A DNA stretch of 64,000 nt from F1-60-MAGs149 sp037133755 (lineage in GTDB: Bacteria > Actinomycetota > Thermoleophilia > Gaiellales > F1-60-MAGs149), in assembly GCA_037133755.1 (NCBI GenBank), contig JBAXNN010000007.1, positions 1-64,000 on the forward strand. The letters are read 5' to 3'. Shown piece after piece: positions 43,194 through 51,579 of the stretch. The translations under genes were made by a program, and so were the position numbers. The stretch's first letter is position 1; the number at the start of each line of letters is the position of its first letter. The notes under the pieces are model-generated. The model was not told where the DNA came from. It did no database searches and was given only the letters and a program-made list of their open reading frames with translations.

Positions 43194-44485
43194 CCTGGCT
43201 CCTGCCCGACCTCGTCCTCGACGCCGATGGCGTCCGCCGCGATATCGCCGTGCAGCTGGAGGACGGCATGATCAGCGCCGTTGTCCCCGCTGCCGACGCG
43301 CCTGCTGACGCACTGCGTCTCACGCGCTCTGCGCTGCTGCCCGGCTTCGTCAACGCGCACTCGCACGCCTTCCAGCGCGACCTGCGCGGTGCCGTCGAGC
43401 GGATCGACCCGGCCAATCCCGACGACGACTTCTGGACGTGGCGCGACGAGATGTACGCCCAGGCCGGCAGCATGACGCCGGAGAAGATCCACGACGTGGC
43501 GCGCCGCTGCTACCGCCAGATGCGCGCCAGCGGTGCCACCAGCGTGGGTGAGTTTCATTACGTGCACCATCAGCCCGACGGCACGTACTACGACAATCCG
43601 AACGCGCTGTCGGAAGCCGTCTGCGAGGCGGCTGAGGCCGAAGGGCTGCGCATCGTGATGCTGCTCGTGGCCTACGAACGCGGCGGCAAGGACATCGAGC
43701 CGACGCCGGGTCAGCGGCGGTTCTGCGATCCGAGCGTCGAGGCGTACCTCGCGCGCCTGGAGTCGATGCGCGTCTGGGCGGAGGATCGCCCACTCGTGAC
43801 CGTCGGCTCGGCGCCGCACTCCATGCGTGCCGTCTCGCCTGAGTGGCTCACGGCGATCAGCGAGTACACCCGCAAGCACGAGTTGCCGCTGCACATCCAC
43901 GCCGATGAGCAGCCGCGCGAGATCCGCGAGTCGCTCGAGTGGTACGACCTGCGTCCCGTCCAGGTGATCGACAAGGCGGGTGCGCTCGACCACCGCACGG
44001 TGATCGTGCACGGGACGCACTGCGATGACGCCGAGCTCGACCTGCTCGCCGCGCGTAAGGCGGGCGTCTGCGTGTGCCCGACGACCGAGGCCAACCTCGG
44101 CGACGGCTACGCGCCGGTCAAGCGGATGTTCGAGCGCGGCATCTCGGTGTCACTCGGCTCCGACTCGAACACGATTCTCGACCCGATCGTCGAGGCGCGC
44201 GAGCTGGAGGCAATGGCTCGTCGCACCGCCGGGCAGCGCAACGTCCTGGTCCGCAAGGGCGATCCCGGCCCGGCCGGCTACCTGCTTGAGGCCTCGTGGG
44301 ACGCGGGCGCGCGTGCGCTCGGATTGCCCATGCCGCGCATCGCGGTCGGCGCTCCCGCCGACCTGATCGCGCTCGATCTCGACAACGACGAGATCCTCGG
44401 CGTCGCCGACGAGCACCTGGCCGCCGCGATCATGCTGGCGGGCTCCTGCCAACTGGTCACGCGCACCTGGGTCGCCGGCGTCTAA
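43190..44485 (+). CDS. hutF: Formimidoylglutamate deiminase (HutF)
   Basis: A 431-residue metal-dependent amidohydrolase. NAHSHAFQRDLRG is the HutF form of the HxH metal motif; LHIHADEQPREI, IVHGTHCDD and SLGSDSNTILDPI supply the remaining metal and catalytic residues. HutF converts formiminoglutamate to formylglutamate and ammonia, the alternative route in which HutG then releases formate. The coupling to hutU supports histidine catabolism. An imidazolonepropionase or other deaminase is less likely given the FQRDLRG motif. Confidence 0.92.
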   Translation: MTWLLPDLVLDADGVRRDIAVQLEDGMISAVVPAADAPADALRLTRSALLPGFVNAHSHAFQRDLRGAVERIDPANPDDDFWTWRDEMYAQAGSMTPEKIHDVARRCYRQMRASGATSVGEFHYVHHQPDGTYYDNPNALSEAVCEAAEAEGLRIVMLLVAYERGGKDIEPTPGQRRFCDPSVEAYLARLESMRVWAEDRPLVTVGSAPHSMRAVSPEWLTAISEYTRKHELPLHIHADEQPREIRESLEWYDLRPVQVIDKAGALDHRTVIVHGTHCDDAELDLLAARKAGVCVCPTTEANLGDGYAPVKRMFERGISVSLGSDSNTILDPIVEARELEAMARRTAGQRNVLVRKGDPGPAGYLLEASWDAGARALGLPMPRIAVGAPADLIALDLDNDEILGVADEHLAAAIMLAGSCQLVTRTWVAGV

Positions 44486-44490
44486 CGATC

Positions 44491-44543
44491 CTGACGTTCG
44501 GCTTTGCTTTGGTGCCTGGCACCAAAGCAAAGCCGTGCGTCAG
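44491..44543. terminator. Bidirectional palindromic terminator between hutF and the amine oxidase gene
   Basis: Arms of 26 bases (44491-44516 and 44518-44543, one base between) match except for a two-base bulge region near the base. The inner stem is GGCTTTGCTTTGGTGCC and its complement. The right end includes the stop codon (44540-44542) of the minus-strand gene. The T- and A-rich inner stem suits termination on both strands. Confidence 0.7.
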
Positions 44544-45961
44544 TGTCCGGTCAGCCAGTCGACGAACGTGCCGGCGCGCGAGGTCTTCGTGCCGGTCTCT
44601 TCCTGTGCCTCGGCGATGCGGAGCAGCTTGAGTGAGCCGTTGGCGGCGATCCACCGGGCCGGCTCCGGCTCCCACTTGCGCGAGTGGTGGTTGACCCACG
44701 GCAGCGTGGTGATGTCCGTGTCGCGCTGCAGGATCAGGTCGGCGAGCGTACGGCCGGCGAGGTTCGTGACCGCCACGCCGTCGCCGACGTAGCCGCCGGC
44801 CCAGCCCATGCCGGTGCGGCGATCGAGTCCGACGGACGATTGGAAGTCGCGCGGGATGCCGAGGACGCCGCCCCACGTATGAGTGATCTTGGCGTCGGCC
44901 GCAGCAGGGAAGAGCTTCGCGATGACGCCCTGCAGTCGGTCATGCACGGGCAGGTCGTAGAACTTCGTCTCGAGGCGACTGCCGAAGATGTACGGATGCC
45001 CGCGGCCGCCGAGGGCGATGCGATCGTCGGCCGTGCGCTGCGAATAGATGAACAGTCGACGGCCATCGGAGAGAACCTCGCGACCGTTCCAGCCAATCTC
45101 GTCCCAAACGGACTGCGGCAGCGGCTCGGTCGCGACCATGCAGGAGGCGAAGGGCATCAGCTGGCGCTTTTCTCCCTTGAGCTCGGGTGTGAAACCCTCC
45201 GTGGCACGAATGACGATCTCGGCGTGCACGGTGCCGCGGTCCGTGAGCACCCGGCCCTGCTCGATCTTCGTGACGTTCGTGCCCTCGTAGATGCCGACAC
45301 CACGGCGCTCGACGACGTCGGCGAGCCCGCGCGCCAGACGGGCGGGGTGGATGCGAGCGGCATGTGGGCAGAAGACCGTGCCGAGCGCTCCGGGCACGTT
45401 CGTCCTCGCGAGCGTCTCGTCGGCGGAGAGCAGCCGGTAATCGGCGTCCGTGTGGCCGAACGCATGGTGCGCCTCAACGGCATGCTGGGCATGCTGGAGG
45501 CCCACGTGTGTCATCGCGAGCGTAGACCAACCGCCCTTGAAGTACTGGGCGTCGATGCCCTCCTTTACGAGCGCCGCGCCAATGACGTCGACCGTCTCGA
45601 AGCACGTTCGCTCGTACCGCATGACTGCGTCGTGGCCGTGATCCTTGACGAAGCGCGCGCGGCTGCCGGGGAGGCCGCCATAGCACCAGCCACCGTTACG
45701 ACCGGAGGCGCCAAACCCGGCAATCTCCCGCTCCACGATGACGATGCGCAGCGTTGGGTCGAGCTCGGTGAGGTAGTAGGCCGTCCACAGCCCCGTGAAG
45801 CCCGCGCCGACGATGGCGATATCTGCCTGGGTGTCGCCGGGCAGCGGGGCGCGCTGCGTGAGGGAGCCGGGTACCGAGTCGTGCCAGTAGCTGGTTGTGC
45901 GATAGCGCGCGTCCTCTCCCGTCGAACCGGGAGAGGCGGTGGAGGTCTCAGTCGTCGCCAT
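44540..45961 (-). CDS. FAD-dependent oxidoreductase of the D-amino-acid oxidase family
   Basis: A 473-residue flavoprotein with the FAD motif ADIAIVGAGFTGLWTAYYL, then FGASGRNGGWCYGGLPGS, the substrate domain, and GYVGDGVAVTNLAGRTLADL at the C-terminal FAD site. The pattern resembles the gamma-glutamylputrescine or sarcosine/glycine oxidase group. It would oxidise an amine or amino acid using oxygen. The ATG at 45961 has TACACT 6 bases upstream, the leaderless layout; upstream in-frame codons run into the LuxR gene. Confidence 0.9.
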   Translation of the reverse strand: MATTETSTASPGSTGEDARYRTTSYWHDSVPGSLTQRAPLPGDTQADIAIVGAGFTGLWTAYYLTELDPTLRIVIVEREIAGFGASGRNGGWCYGGLPGSRARFVKDHGHDAVMRYERTCFETVDVIGAALVKEGIDAQYFKGGWSTLAMTHVGLQHAQHAVEAHHAFGHTDADYRLLSADETLARTNVPGALGTVFCPHAARIHPARLARGLADVVERRGVGIYEGTNVTKIEQGRVLTDRGTVHAEIVIRATEGFTPELKGEKRQLMPFASCMVATEPLPQSVWDEIGWNGREVLSDGRRLFIYSQRTADDRIALGGRGHPYIFGSRLETKFYDLPVHDRLQGVIAKLFPAAADAKITHTWGGVLGIPRDFQSSVGLDRRTGMGWAGGYVGDGVAVTNLAGRTLADLILQRDTDITTLPWVNHHSRKWEPEPARWIAANGSLKLLRIAEAQEETGTKTSRAGTFVDWLTGH

Positions 45962-45967
45962 GCGGCG

Positions 45968-45973
45968 AGTGTA
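45968..45973 (-). promoter_or_regulatory. -10 element (TACACT) of the leaderless amine oxidase gene
   Basis: On the minus strand TACACT ends exactly 6 bases before the ATG at 45961. Confidence 0.55.
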
Positions 45974-45981
45974 CCGCGACG

Positions 45982-46551
45982 CTAGGCGGGCTGGTCGACG
46001 GCGTCGAGTATGGCCGCATCGACGATCCCGAGCCGAAATGCGCGGCTGACCGCCTCGGCACGGGTCGTGCAGCACAGGCGGCGATAGATGCCGCGTAGGT
46101 GATTCTCGACGGTGGTCTCGGCAATCCAGAGGCGACGGCCAATCTCGCGGGAGGGAAGCCCGAGGCAGAGCAGGTGCAGGATCTCGAGTTGGCGATCGGT
46201 CAGGGCGACCGGTGCCTGGTGGTCGCGATCAAGCGCGAGCAGCACCACGAGCGCACCGTCGTCGTGAGGACGGGCGTCGAGCAACAGCGCTGTGCCATCG
46301 AGGACGACGCGCCGACGGATCGTGTGGCCGGCGATGGCCTCACGGAGTGCGGGTGCCAGCTGTGCATGTCGGCTGTTCAGATCAAGCCCCTCAGAGAGCT
46401 CGACCGAACCGGCGAGCGCGGTACCGCCTGTGAGTTCCGTCACGACGAGTGCGCTATCGACGGCGAAGGCGACGGCGGGGAGGTCGGCGAAGGTGGGTGT
46501 GAGGGTCTGCACGGGATGGGCGGTTGCGCGGTGTGCGCAGTCGTAACCCAT
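45982..46551 (-). CDS. LuxR-type transcriptional regulator
   Basis: A 189-residue protein with a C-terminal LuxR HTH: LTDRQLEILHLLCLGLPSRE and the recognition part IAETTVENHLRGIYRRL. The N-terminal ~100 residues resemble a small PAS-like sensor (AVDSALVVTELTGG) without a visible phospho-acceptor, so it may sense a ligand directly. The ATG begins right after the stop of the upstream zinc-ribbon protein gene on the same strand, implying co-translation. Target genes are unknown; the adjacent amine oxidase is a possible one. Confidence 0.88.
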   Translation of the reverse strand: MGYDCAHRATAHPVQTLTPTFADLPAVAFAVDSALVVTELTGGTALAGSVELSEGLDLNSRHAQLAPALREAIAGHTIRRRVVLDGTALLLDARPHDDGALVVLLALDRDHQAPVALTDRQLEILHLLCLGLPSREIGRRLWIAETTVENHLRGIYRRLCCTTRAEAVSRAFRLGIVDAAILDAVDQPA

Positions 46552-47208
46552 CTATCGCGGCGGCACTGCGCCTGGCCGAACCGGCGGGCGAATCTCGAGC
46601 TGGACCGATCCGTCAGGAAGCGCGATGGCGTTCCAGTCGCGCCAGCGCGGCGCGAGCTCGGCGAGGGAGTCACCACGCTCGTCGAGGCGAACGGCCGGGA
46701 CGCCGCCTGGTTCCACGAGATACCGGTACCAAGAGAGATCCCAGACGATCGTGACGGCCGCACCCGGCCGGCGACCGCCGAAGGCCACGACGCTCACGCG
46801 AGCCTGGCCGAGGCTTTTGGAGATGCCCGAAACGGTGCCGCGATAGGGGCTGGCGTTGAATGTCTCAACGCTGATCAGCATGGTCGTGGCGCGGGCCAGC
46901 TCGTCTGCCGTCCCGAGGCCGTTCGGCGCGCGGATCGGATCGTGCAGATCGATGGCCTCCGCGGACGTACGTCGGCGCAGACGTTCGAGGACGCTCTCGC
47001 GGCGGGTATCAACGGGGGGTGGCGCAGCTCGACCCTCCTCGACCCAGCCGTCAGCACGCGCCTCGGAGGCGCAGAGTCGGCAGACTGTGCGCGTGTGGCC
47101 GTGGCGGCTGAAGCGCAGTGGTTCTTCGCCAAGCAGGATCGTTCGCTCGCAGATCGCGCAGGCCAGCAGCCGTTCGGTGCTCGTCAATCGGTCGCGGGTC
47201 ATCGCCAT
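46552..47208 (-). CDS. Hypothetical protein with N-terminal zinc ribbon
   Basis: A 218-residue protein not assigned to a known family. It starts with a four-cysteine cluster, CAIC at about 17-20 and CRLC at about 43-46, likely a zinc ribbon, followed by a charged linker. The C-terminal ~110 residues (ISVETFNASPYRGTVSGISK, VSVVAFGG, TIVWDLSWYRYLVEP) form a compact domain. It is directly upstream of the LuxR gene on the minus strand. TATCAT ends 9 bases before its ATG on that strand. Confidence 0.8.
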   Translation of the reverse strand: MAMTRDRLTSTERLLACAICERTILLGEEPLRFSRHGHTRTVCRLCASEARADGWVEEGRAAPPPVDTRRESVLERLRRRTSAEAIDLHDPIRAPNGLGTADELARATTMLISVETFNASPYRGTVSGISKSLGQARVSVVAFGGRRPGAAVTIVWDLSWYRYLVEPGGVPAVRLDERGDSLAELAPRWRDWNAIALPDGSVQLEIRPPVRPGAVPPR

Positions 47209-47237
47209 CGGAACAGCATGATAGGGCCCCGGCGGTG

Positions 47238-48131
47238 TCAGCCGTCGGGTTGCCCGTCACCGCGAGGATGGGCCTGCGCGTGGGCGCGACGTAGGTGAGG
47301 AAGTCCGAGATGGGTATAGATCTCGGTCGTGGCAAGCGAGGCGTGGCCGAGGAGTTCCTGAATTGCTCGCAGATCACCGCCGCCCTCAAGCATGTGTGTG
47401 GCATAGGCGTGGCGCAAGGCGTGTGGGCCATGCCCCTCGAGGCCGACTGCGCGCAGGCGCTTGTGCAAGGCGCGGCGCACACCCGATGTATCGAGCCGCT
47501 TGCCGCGTGTAGACAGCAGGAGGGCCGGTGGGGAATCGGCAGTGACGAGTTCTGGGCGGCCACGCGCGAGCCAGGCGTTGACGGCGTCGCTGGCTGGCTC
47601 GCCGATCGGGACCAGCCGCGTCTTGCCGCCTTTACCGCGTACGCGAAGCGTGCGGTTATCGAGGCTCGACAGATCCAACGCGCAAGCCTCTGCGGCACGC
47701 AGGCCGGCGCCATACAGCAGTTCGAGCAGGGCTCGATCGCGCAGGCCGAGTGCGCTATCAGGCCATGCGACATCGAGCATGCGTGTCGTGTCGCGCGTTG
47801 GTGGCACGACCGGGAGGCGACGCTGGCGCTTTGGCCCTGGGATCTCTGCGGCAGGGTCGCCATCGCTCTCGCCGGCGAGTCGTCGATGGAATCCCCGGAC
47901 AGCCGACAGCCTGCGGGCGCGGGTCGCGGCGGCGAGCTCGCGGGCGGCGAGATCGGCCGCGTAGGCGCGCACGTCGGCACGGGTGGCGCGTGTCGGATCG
48001 GCGGCGCGAGACTCGAGCCAGTCGCAGTAGTCACGGAGATCCGCGCGGTACGCGCGAAGCGTCTGCGGACTGGCGCCACGCGCGCTGAGTGCCGTGAGGT
48101 ACTGCTCAATCGGATCGGTCAGGAGTGCCAC
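47238..48131 (-). CDS. Tyrosine recombinase XerC/XerD family
   Basis: A 297-residue recombinase of housekeeping Xer length. The N-terminal SAM-like domain (IEQYLTALSARGASPQTLRAY) precedes the catalytic domain with R145 in GAGLRAAE, K170 in GKGGKTR, H237 and R240 in PHALRHAYATH, H263 in LGHASLATTEIYTH and the nucleophile Y272. It probably resolves chromosome dimers. There are no integration genes or att-like repeats nearby. Start is a GTG at 48131. Whether it is XerC or XerD is not clear from the sequence. Confidence 0.92.
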   Translation of the reverse strand: MALLTDPIEQYLTALSARGASPQTLRAYRADLRDYCDWLESRAADPTRATRADVRAYAADLAARELAAATRARRLSAVRGFHRRLAGESDGDPAAEIPGPKRQRRLPVVPPTRDTTRMLDVAWPDSALGLRDRALLELLYGAGLRAAEACALDLSSLDNRTLRVRGKGGKTRLVPIGEPASDAVNAWLARGRPELVTADSPPALLLSTRGKRLDTSGVRRALHKRLRAVGLEGHGPHALRHAYATHMLEGGGDLRAIQELLGHASLATTEIYTHLGLPHLRRAHAQAHPRGDGQPDG

Positions 48132-48167
48132 AGTCGATCGTTCGCCGTAGGCAGCGGGTCTCTTGCC

Positions 48168-48329
48168 TCAGCTGCGGCGGCGGCGCAGCCCGCCGGCAGC
48201 CAGTGATGCCATCCAGATGCCGATGATGGCGGCCCCAATCGCGGGAATGCGTTGACCGCCATTCCACGCGGCCCACGCGACAACAAGCAGTCCGAGCGCG
48301 AGCACGGCGAAGAGGATCCGCGTGGCCAT
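48168..48329 (-). CDS. Small two-helix membrane protein
   Basis: A 53-residue protein with two hydrophobic segments (about 4-21 and 30-46) separated by GGQRIP and a basic end LRRRRS. On the minus strand CACGGT ends 6 bases before its ATG at 48329, similar to the leaderless pattern. It lies between xer and the divergent protease gene. No family is recognised. Confidence 0.55.
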   Translation of the reverse strand: MATRILFAVLALGLLVVAWAAWNGGQRIPAIGAAIIGIWMASLAAGGLRRRRS

Positions 48330-48388
48330 GACTGCACCGTGGCATGTGAGCACGCTTTCGTCCAGCCCATCGAGAGGCTCGTGACGCA

Positions 48389-48394
48389 TACAGT
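48389..48394 (+). promoter_or_regulatory. -10 element (TACAGT) of the leaderless trypsin gene
   Basis: TACAGT ends 7 bases before the ATG at 48402, without a Shine-Dalgarno site. Confidence 0.5.
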
Positions 48395-48401
48395 TCGCGC
48401 A

Positions 48402-49559
48402 ATGCGTCTGTTTCGTCACCTGGTGCTCCTCTCGATCTTGGTCGCGATGCTCGCTGCGGCTCTGCCGGCCGCAGCCGCGCAGCCGCATGTCCGCGTCGTC
48501 GGCGGCCAACCGGTTGCCATGACGGACATGCCGTGGGCGGTCTACCTCGAGGCCGATCTCGGGGCGGGCAACTCCTGGTCTTGCGGGGGCACGATTGTGG
48601 GCCCGCACTTCATCCTGACGGCCGCGCACTGCGTGGTGGACAAGCAGAACACCATCAAGCCCGGCCAGATCAGCGGTGTCGCCGGTCGCGCCGATCTTCG
48701 TTCCGCAGACGGCACGGAGTTTGACGTGGTTCGTATTGCCGTCAATCCGAGCTACAACCGCACGCGCGGGTCGGAAGGCGGCCCGGGTGACGCCGCGCTC
48801 CTCTGGACGAGCGTTGATCTACCGTACGCACCGCTGCCACTCGCAACCACTGCCGATGCGCCCTTCTACGCCGCCGGAGTGATGGCTCGTATCGCGGGCT
48901 GGGGGCTCACCTCTGCGTCGGGTGGTACGACGGAGGTCCTCTTGACGGCGTCGGTGCCGATCGTCTCGGACGCCGAGTGCTCCACGAGTGATCAGGTCTC
49001 CATCGGCGAAGCGCAGGCGATGGTCTGTGCGGGGTTCGCGGCTGGGGGCATCGATTCGTGTCAGGGCGACAGTGGTGGGCCCCTGACCGTTCTCAATGGG
49101 TCGGGCGCCACGATCCTCGCTGGCGTCGTCTCGTGGGGGTACGAGTGCGCGGCAGCTGGGCGCCCGGGGCTCTATACGCGCGTGGCGACGCTCACGTCGT
49201 GGATCACGCCGCTCCTCACCGGCGACGAGAAGGCCTGGAGCGCCGCCGCGGATCAGTCCCCGCCTCGCGTGCGCATGTCGCGCACTCGTATGGACGCCAA
49301 GTCCTACGCGAAGTTCACCTATCGCATCCTCGGCGAGACCGGTCCCACGCGCGAGACGATCTCTATTCGGCGTACGCGTGGTGGCACCGTCTTGAAGCGC
49401 TTCTCGACGAAGGTGGCACTCAATCCGCCCGGTAAGAACGCCGTCGTCTCGTGGCGCGTGCCCAACTCGCTCCCGTTCGGCGCGTACGTGTGGTGCATGA
49501 CGTCGAGGGATGCGTCCGGCAACACCTCGGCGCTGCAGTGCGCTCCGTTCGCTGTCTGA
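48402..49559 (+). CDS. Secreted trypsin-like serine protease
   Basis: A 385-residue S1 protease. A signal peptide (1-26) is followed by the activation site VR-VVGG, so the enzyme could be a zymogen cleaved after R31. The triad is H76 (LTAAHC), D130 (GDAALL) and S224 (CQGDSGGP), and D218 at the base of the pocket predicts cleavage after Lys or Arg. The disulfide cysteines of trypsin are largely present. A ~120-residue C-terminal extension of beta character follows the protease domain. Eukaryote-like trypsins are known in actinobacteria. Confidence 0.93.
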   Translation: MRLFRHLVLLSILVAMLAAALPAAAAQPHVRVVGGQPVAMTDMPWAVYLEADLGAGNSWSCGGTIVGPHFILTAAHCVVDKQNTIKPGQISGVAGRADLRSADGTEFDVVRIAVNPSYNRTRGSEGGPGDAALLWTSVDLPYAPLPLATTADAPFYAAGVMARIAGWGLTSASGGTTEVLLTASVPIVSDAECSTSDQVSIGEAQAMVCAGFAAGGIDSCQGDSGGPLTVLNGSGATILAGVVSWGYECAAAGRPGLYTRVATLTSWITPLLTGDEKAWSAAADQSPPRVRMSRTRMDAKSYAKFTYRILGETGPTRETISIRRTRGGTVLKRFSTKVALNPPGKNAVVSWRVPNSLPFGAYVWCMTSRDASGNTSALQCAPFAV

Positions 49560-49588
49560 CCTGCATTGGCGTGACCGCGGGCGCGTGG

Positions 49589-49594
49589 TAGGTT
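49589..49594 (+). promoter_or_regulatory. -10 element (TAGGTT) with -35 TTGGCG for a leaderless aldolase gene
   Basis: TAGGTT ends 6 bases before the ATG at 49601; TTGGCG at 49566-49571 is 17 bases upstream of it, one of the better -35 matches in the window. Confidence 0.6.
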
Positions 49595-49600
49595 GCCCCT

Positions 49601-50350
49601 ATGGCTTCCCACACCGTTGATAAGAAGGTGCTCGCGCAGGGTCGCGAGGATCTGACCGCGCTGTTCCGTATCTCCGCCATGCATGGCTACAACGAGGCGA
49701 TTGACAACCACTACTCGCTGGCGATCGACGGTCACGACGACCTCTTTCTCCTCAACGCGTACGGACCGCACTGGTCTGAGATGCGGCCGAGCAACATCGT
49801 GCTCGTCGATCTCGACGGCAACGTCGTTGAGGGCCAGGGTTCCGGCGCGATTACGGCCATGCAGATCCATCGGCAGATTCATCGCGCACGACCCGATGCG
49901 CGCTGCATCATGCATACCCACATGCCGTACGCATCGGCCGTGGCGTGCACGAAGGGCGGCTTCAATCAGCGCCTGACGCAGAACGCCATGAGTTTCTATG
50001 GCACCGTCGCCACGTTGGGGTACGGCGGCCAGGTCGAAGGTGATGGCGAGGGGCTGCGGCTGGCCAAGGCGGTCGCCAAGGGCGCCAACGTCATCTTCCT
50101 GCAGAACCATGGTGTCATCGTGATCGGCAAGACGCCGGCCCAGGCGTGGCTGCGCACGTACTTTCTTGAGCGCGCCTGCGAGGTGCAGATCCTTGCGCAG
50201 TCCACACGAGACGAACTGGTGCTGGCGCCGAAAAAGGTTGCGCAATTCACCAACAGCCAGTGGGAGAAGAACACCGACGAGGAGGCGCCTCCGCTGTTTG
50301 CGGCGATGAAGCGCCTGCTCGATCGGGATCAGCCCGGCTGGAACCGTTGA
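49601..50350 (+). CDS. Class II aldolase/adducin family protein
   Basis: A 249-residue zinc aldolase-fold protein. It has YNEAIDNHYSL near the N-terminus, EMRPSNIVLVDLDG, the metal-binding HTHMPYASAVAC and the second histidine in LQNHGVIVIGKT. Members are fuculose- or ribulose-phosphate aldolases or sugar-acid dehydratase-like enzymes; the substrate is not evident. It is alone between the protease and pnt genes. Confidence 0.9.
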   Translation: MASHTVDKKVLAQGREDLTALFRISAMHGYNEAIDNHYSLAIDGHDDLFLLNAYGPHWSEMRPSNIVLVDLDGNVVEGQGSGAITAMQIHRQIHRARPDARCIMHTHMPYASAVACTKGGFNQRLTQNAMSFYGTVATLGYGGQVEGDGEGLRLAKAVAKGANVIFLQNHGVIVIGKTPAQAWLRTYFLERACEVQILAQSTRDELVLAPKKVAQFTNSQWEKNTDEEAPPLFAAMKRLLDRDQPGWNR

Positions 50351-50358
50351 CACGGGAT

Positions 50359-50375
50359 GTCACGACTCTCGTGAC
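50359..50375 (+). promoter_or_regulatory. Inverted repeat upstream of pntAA
   Basis: GTCACG at 50359-50364 pairs with CGTGAC at 50370-50375 around ACTCT. It lies 50 bases upstream of the pntAA start and could be an operator or a short terminator for the aldolase gene. Confidence 0.35.
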
Positions 50376-50424
50376 CTGATATTCGGCGAGTGAGCCGACA
50401 CGCTTTGGCGAGCGAAAGGGTGGC

Positions 50425-51579
50425 ATGGCTGGAGCAACCGTCGGCGTACCGCTTGAGGTGGAAAAGCACGAGCAGCGCGTGGCCCTTGTGCCTGCCGTCG
50501 TGGCCGCGCTGATTCAGCACGGTCTCTCGGTAGTGATCCAACGTGGCGCCGGCGTCGCTGCGGGCTACAGTGATGACGACTACAGCGAGGCGGGTGCGCA
50601 CCTCGTCGACGACGTCGACGCGATACTGGACCAAGCCGACGTGATCGCCGCTGTCGGCCCCCTCGCTCCCGAGGCTCAGGCGCGCATCACGTCGCGCCAC
50701 ACCCTGCTTGGCTTCCACGATCCGCTCGGCAGCCCGTCTGCGCTCCAGCAACTCGCAACGTCGGGTGCGACGGTGTTCGCGTTCGAATTCGTGCCGCGCA
50801 CCACGCGAGCGCAGTCGATGGACGCGCTTTCGTCGCAGGCCACGATCGCCGGATACCATGCGGTGCTGCTCGCCGCCGAGCGCTCGCCGCGTCTCTTCCC
50901 GCTCCTGATGACGGCAGCGGGCACCGTCAAGGCTCGGAATGTCCTTGTCCTCGGTGCCGGCGTGGCCGGTCTGCAGGCGATCGCAACGGCGCGCAGGCTG
51001 GGTGCCGTGGTGACCGCGTTTGACGTGCGACCTGCCGTAAAAGAGCAGGTTGAGTCTCTCGGTGCGCGCTTCCTCGCGATCGACGTCGCGGGCGAGGAGC
51101 AGGCTGGCGGGTACGCCACCGGCCTCGACGAAGAGCAGCACCGATTGGAGCAGGAGGCCTTGGCGCGCGCCTGTGCCGACGCGGATGTCGTGATCGCCAC
51201 TGCGCAGATCCCAGGCGCTGCGGCGCCCGAGTTGGTCACCAAGGAGGCCGTCGCGTCGATGCGGCGTGGGGCGGTCATCGTGGATCTCGCTGCGTCGACG
51301 GGAGGCAACTGTGCCTGTACCCGCGCCGACGAGGAGGTCCTTGTCGACGGAGTGCTCGTCCTGGGCCCTTCGAACCCGGCAGCGACGATGCCCGGCAGCG
51401 CCAGCGATCTCTACGCCGCCAACGTGCGTGCGTTCCTGCAGTTGATCTGCCCCGAGGGCGTTCTGGCGCCGGACTGGGACGACGAAATCGTCGCGGGGGC
51501 ACTCGTGGCGCGCGATGGCCACATCACCGCGGAGCGCGTCCTGCAGCGCCTCGCCGACCAAGGAGCAGACCGGGCATGA
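50425..51579 (+). CDS. pntAA: NAD(P) transhydrogenase subunit alpha, part 1 (domain I)
   Basis: A 384-residue NAD(H)-binding domain I of proton-translocating transhydrogenase. It resembles alanine dehydrogenase in its N-terminal half (VPLEVEKHEQRVALVPAVVA) and has the Rossmann motif VLGAGVAGLQAIATARRLGA and the QIPGAAAPELVTKEAV loop. It transfers hydride between NADH and NADP+ driven by the proton gradient. The three-gene split (pntAA, pntAB, pntB) is the Rhodospirillum type. AAAGGG precedes the ATG. Confidence 0.96.
   Translation: MAGATVGVPLEVEKHEQRVALVPAVVAALIQHGLSVVIQRGAGVAAGYSDDDYSEAGAHLVDDVDAILDQADVIAAVGPLAPEAQARITSRHTLLGFHDPLGSPSALQQLATSGATVFAFEFVPRTTRAQSMDALSSQATIAGYHAVLLAAERSPRLFPLLMTAAGTVKARNVLVLGAGVAGLQAIATARRLGAVVTAFDVRPAVKEQVESLGARFLAIDVAGEEQAGGYATGLDEEQHRLEQEALARACADADVVIATAQIPGAAAPELVTKEAVASMRRGAVIVDLAASTGGNCACTRADEEVLVDGVLVLGPSNPAATMPGSASDLYAANVRAFLQLICPEGVLAPDWDDEIVAGALVARDGHITAERVLQRLADQGADRA

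Noticed and set aside
47238..48131. Integrase marking a mobile element
   Set aside because: The recombinase has housekeeping Xer length and composition, and I saw no flanking direct repeats, tRNA insertion or phage genes.
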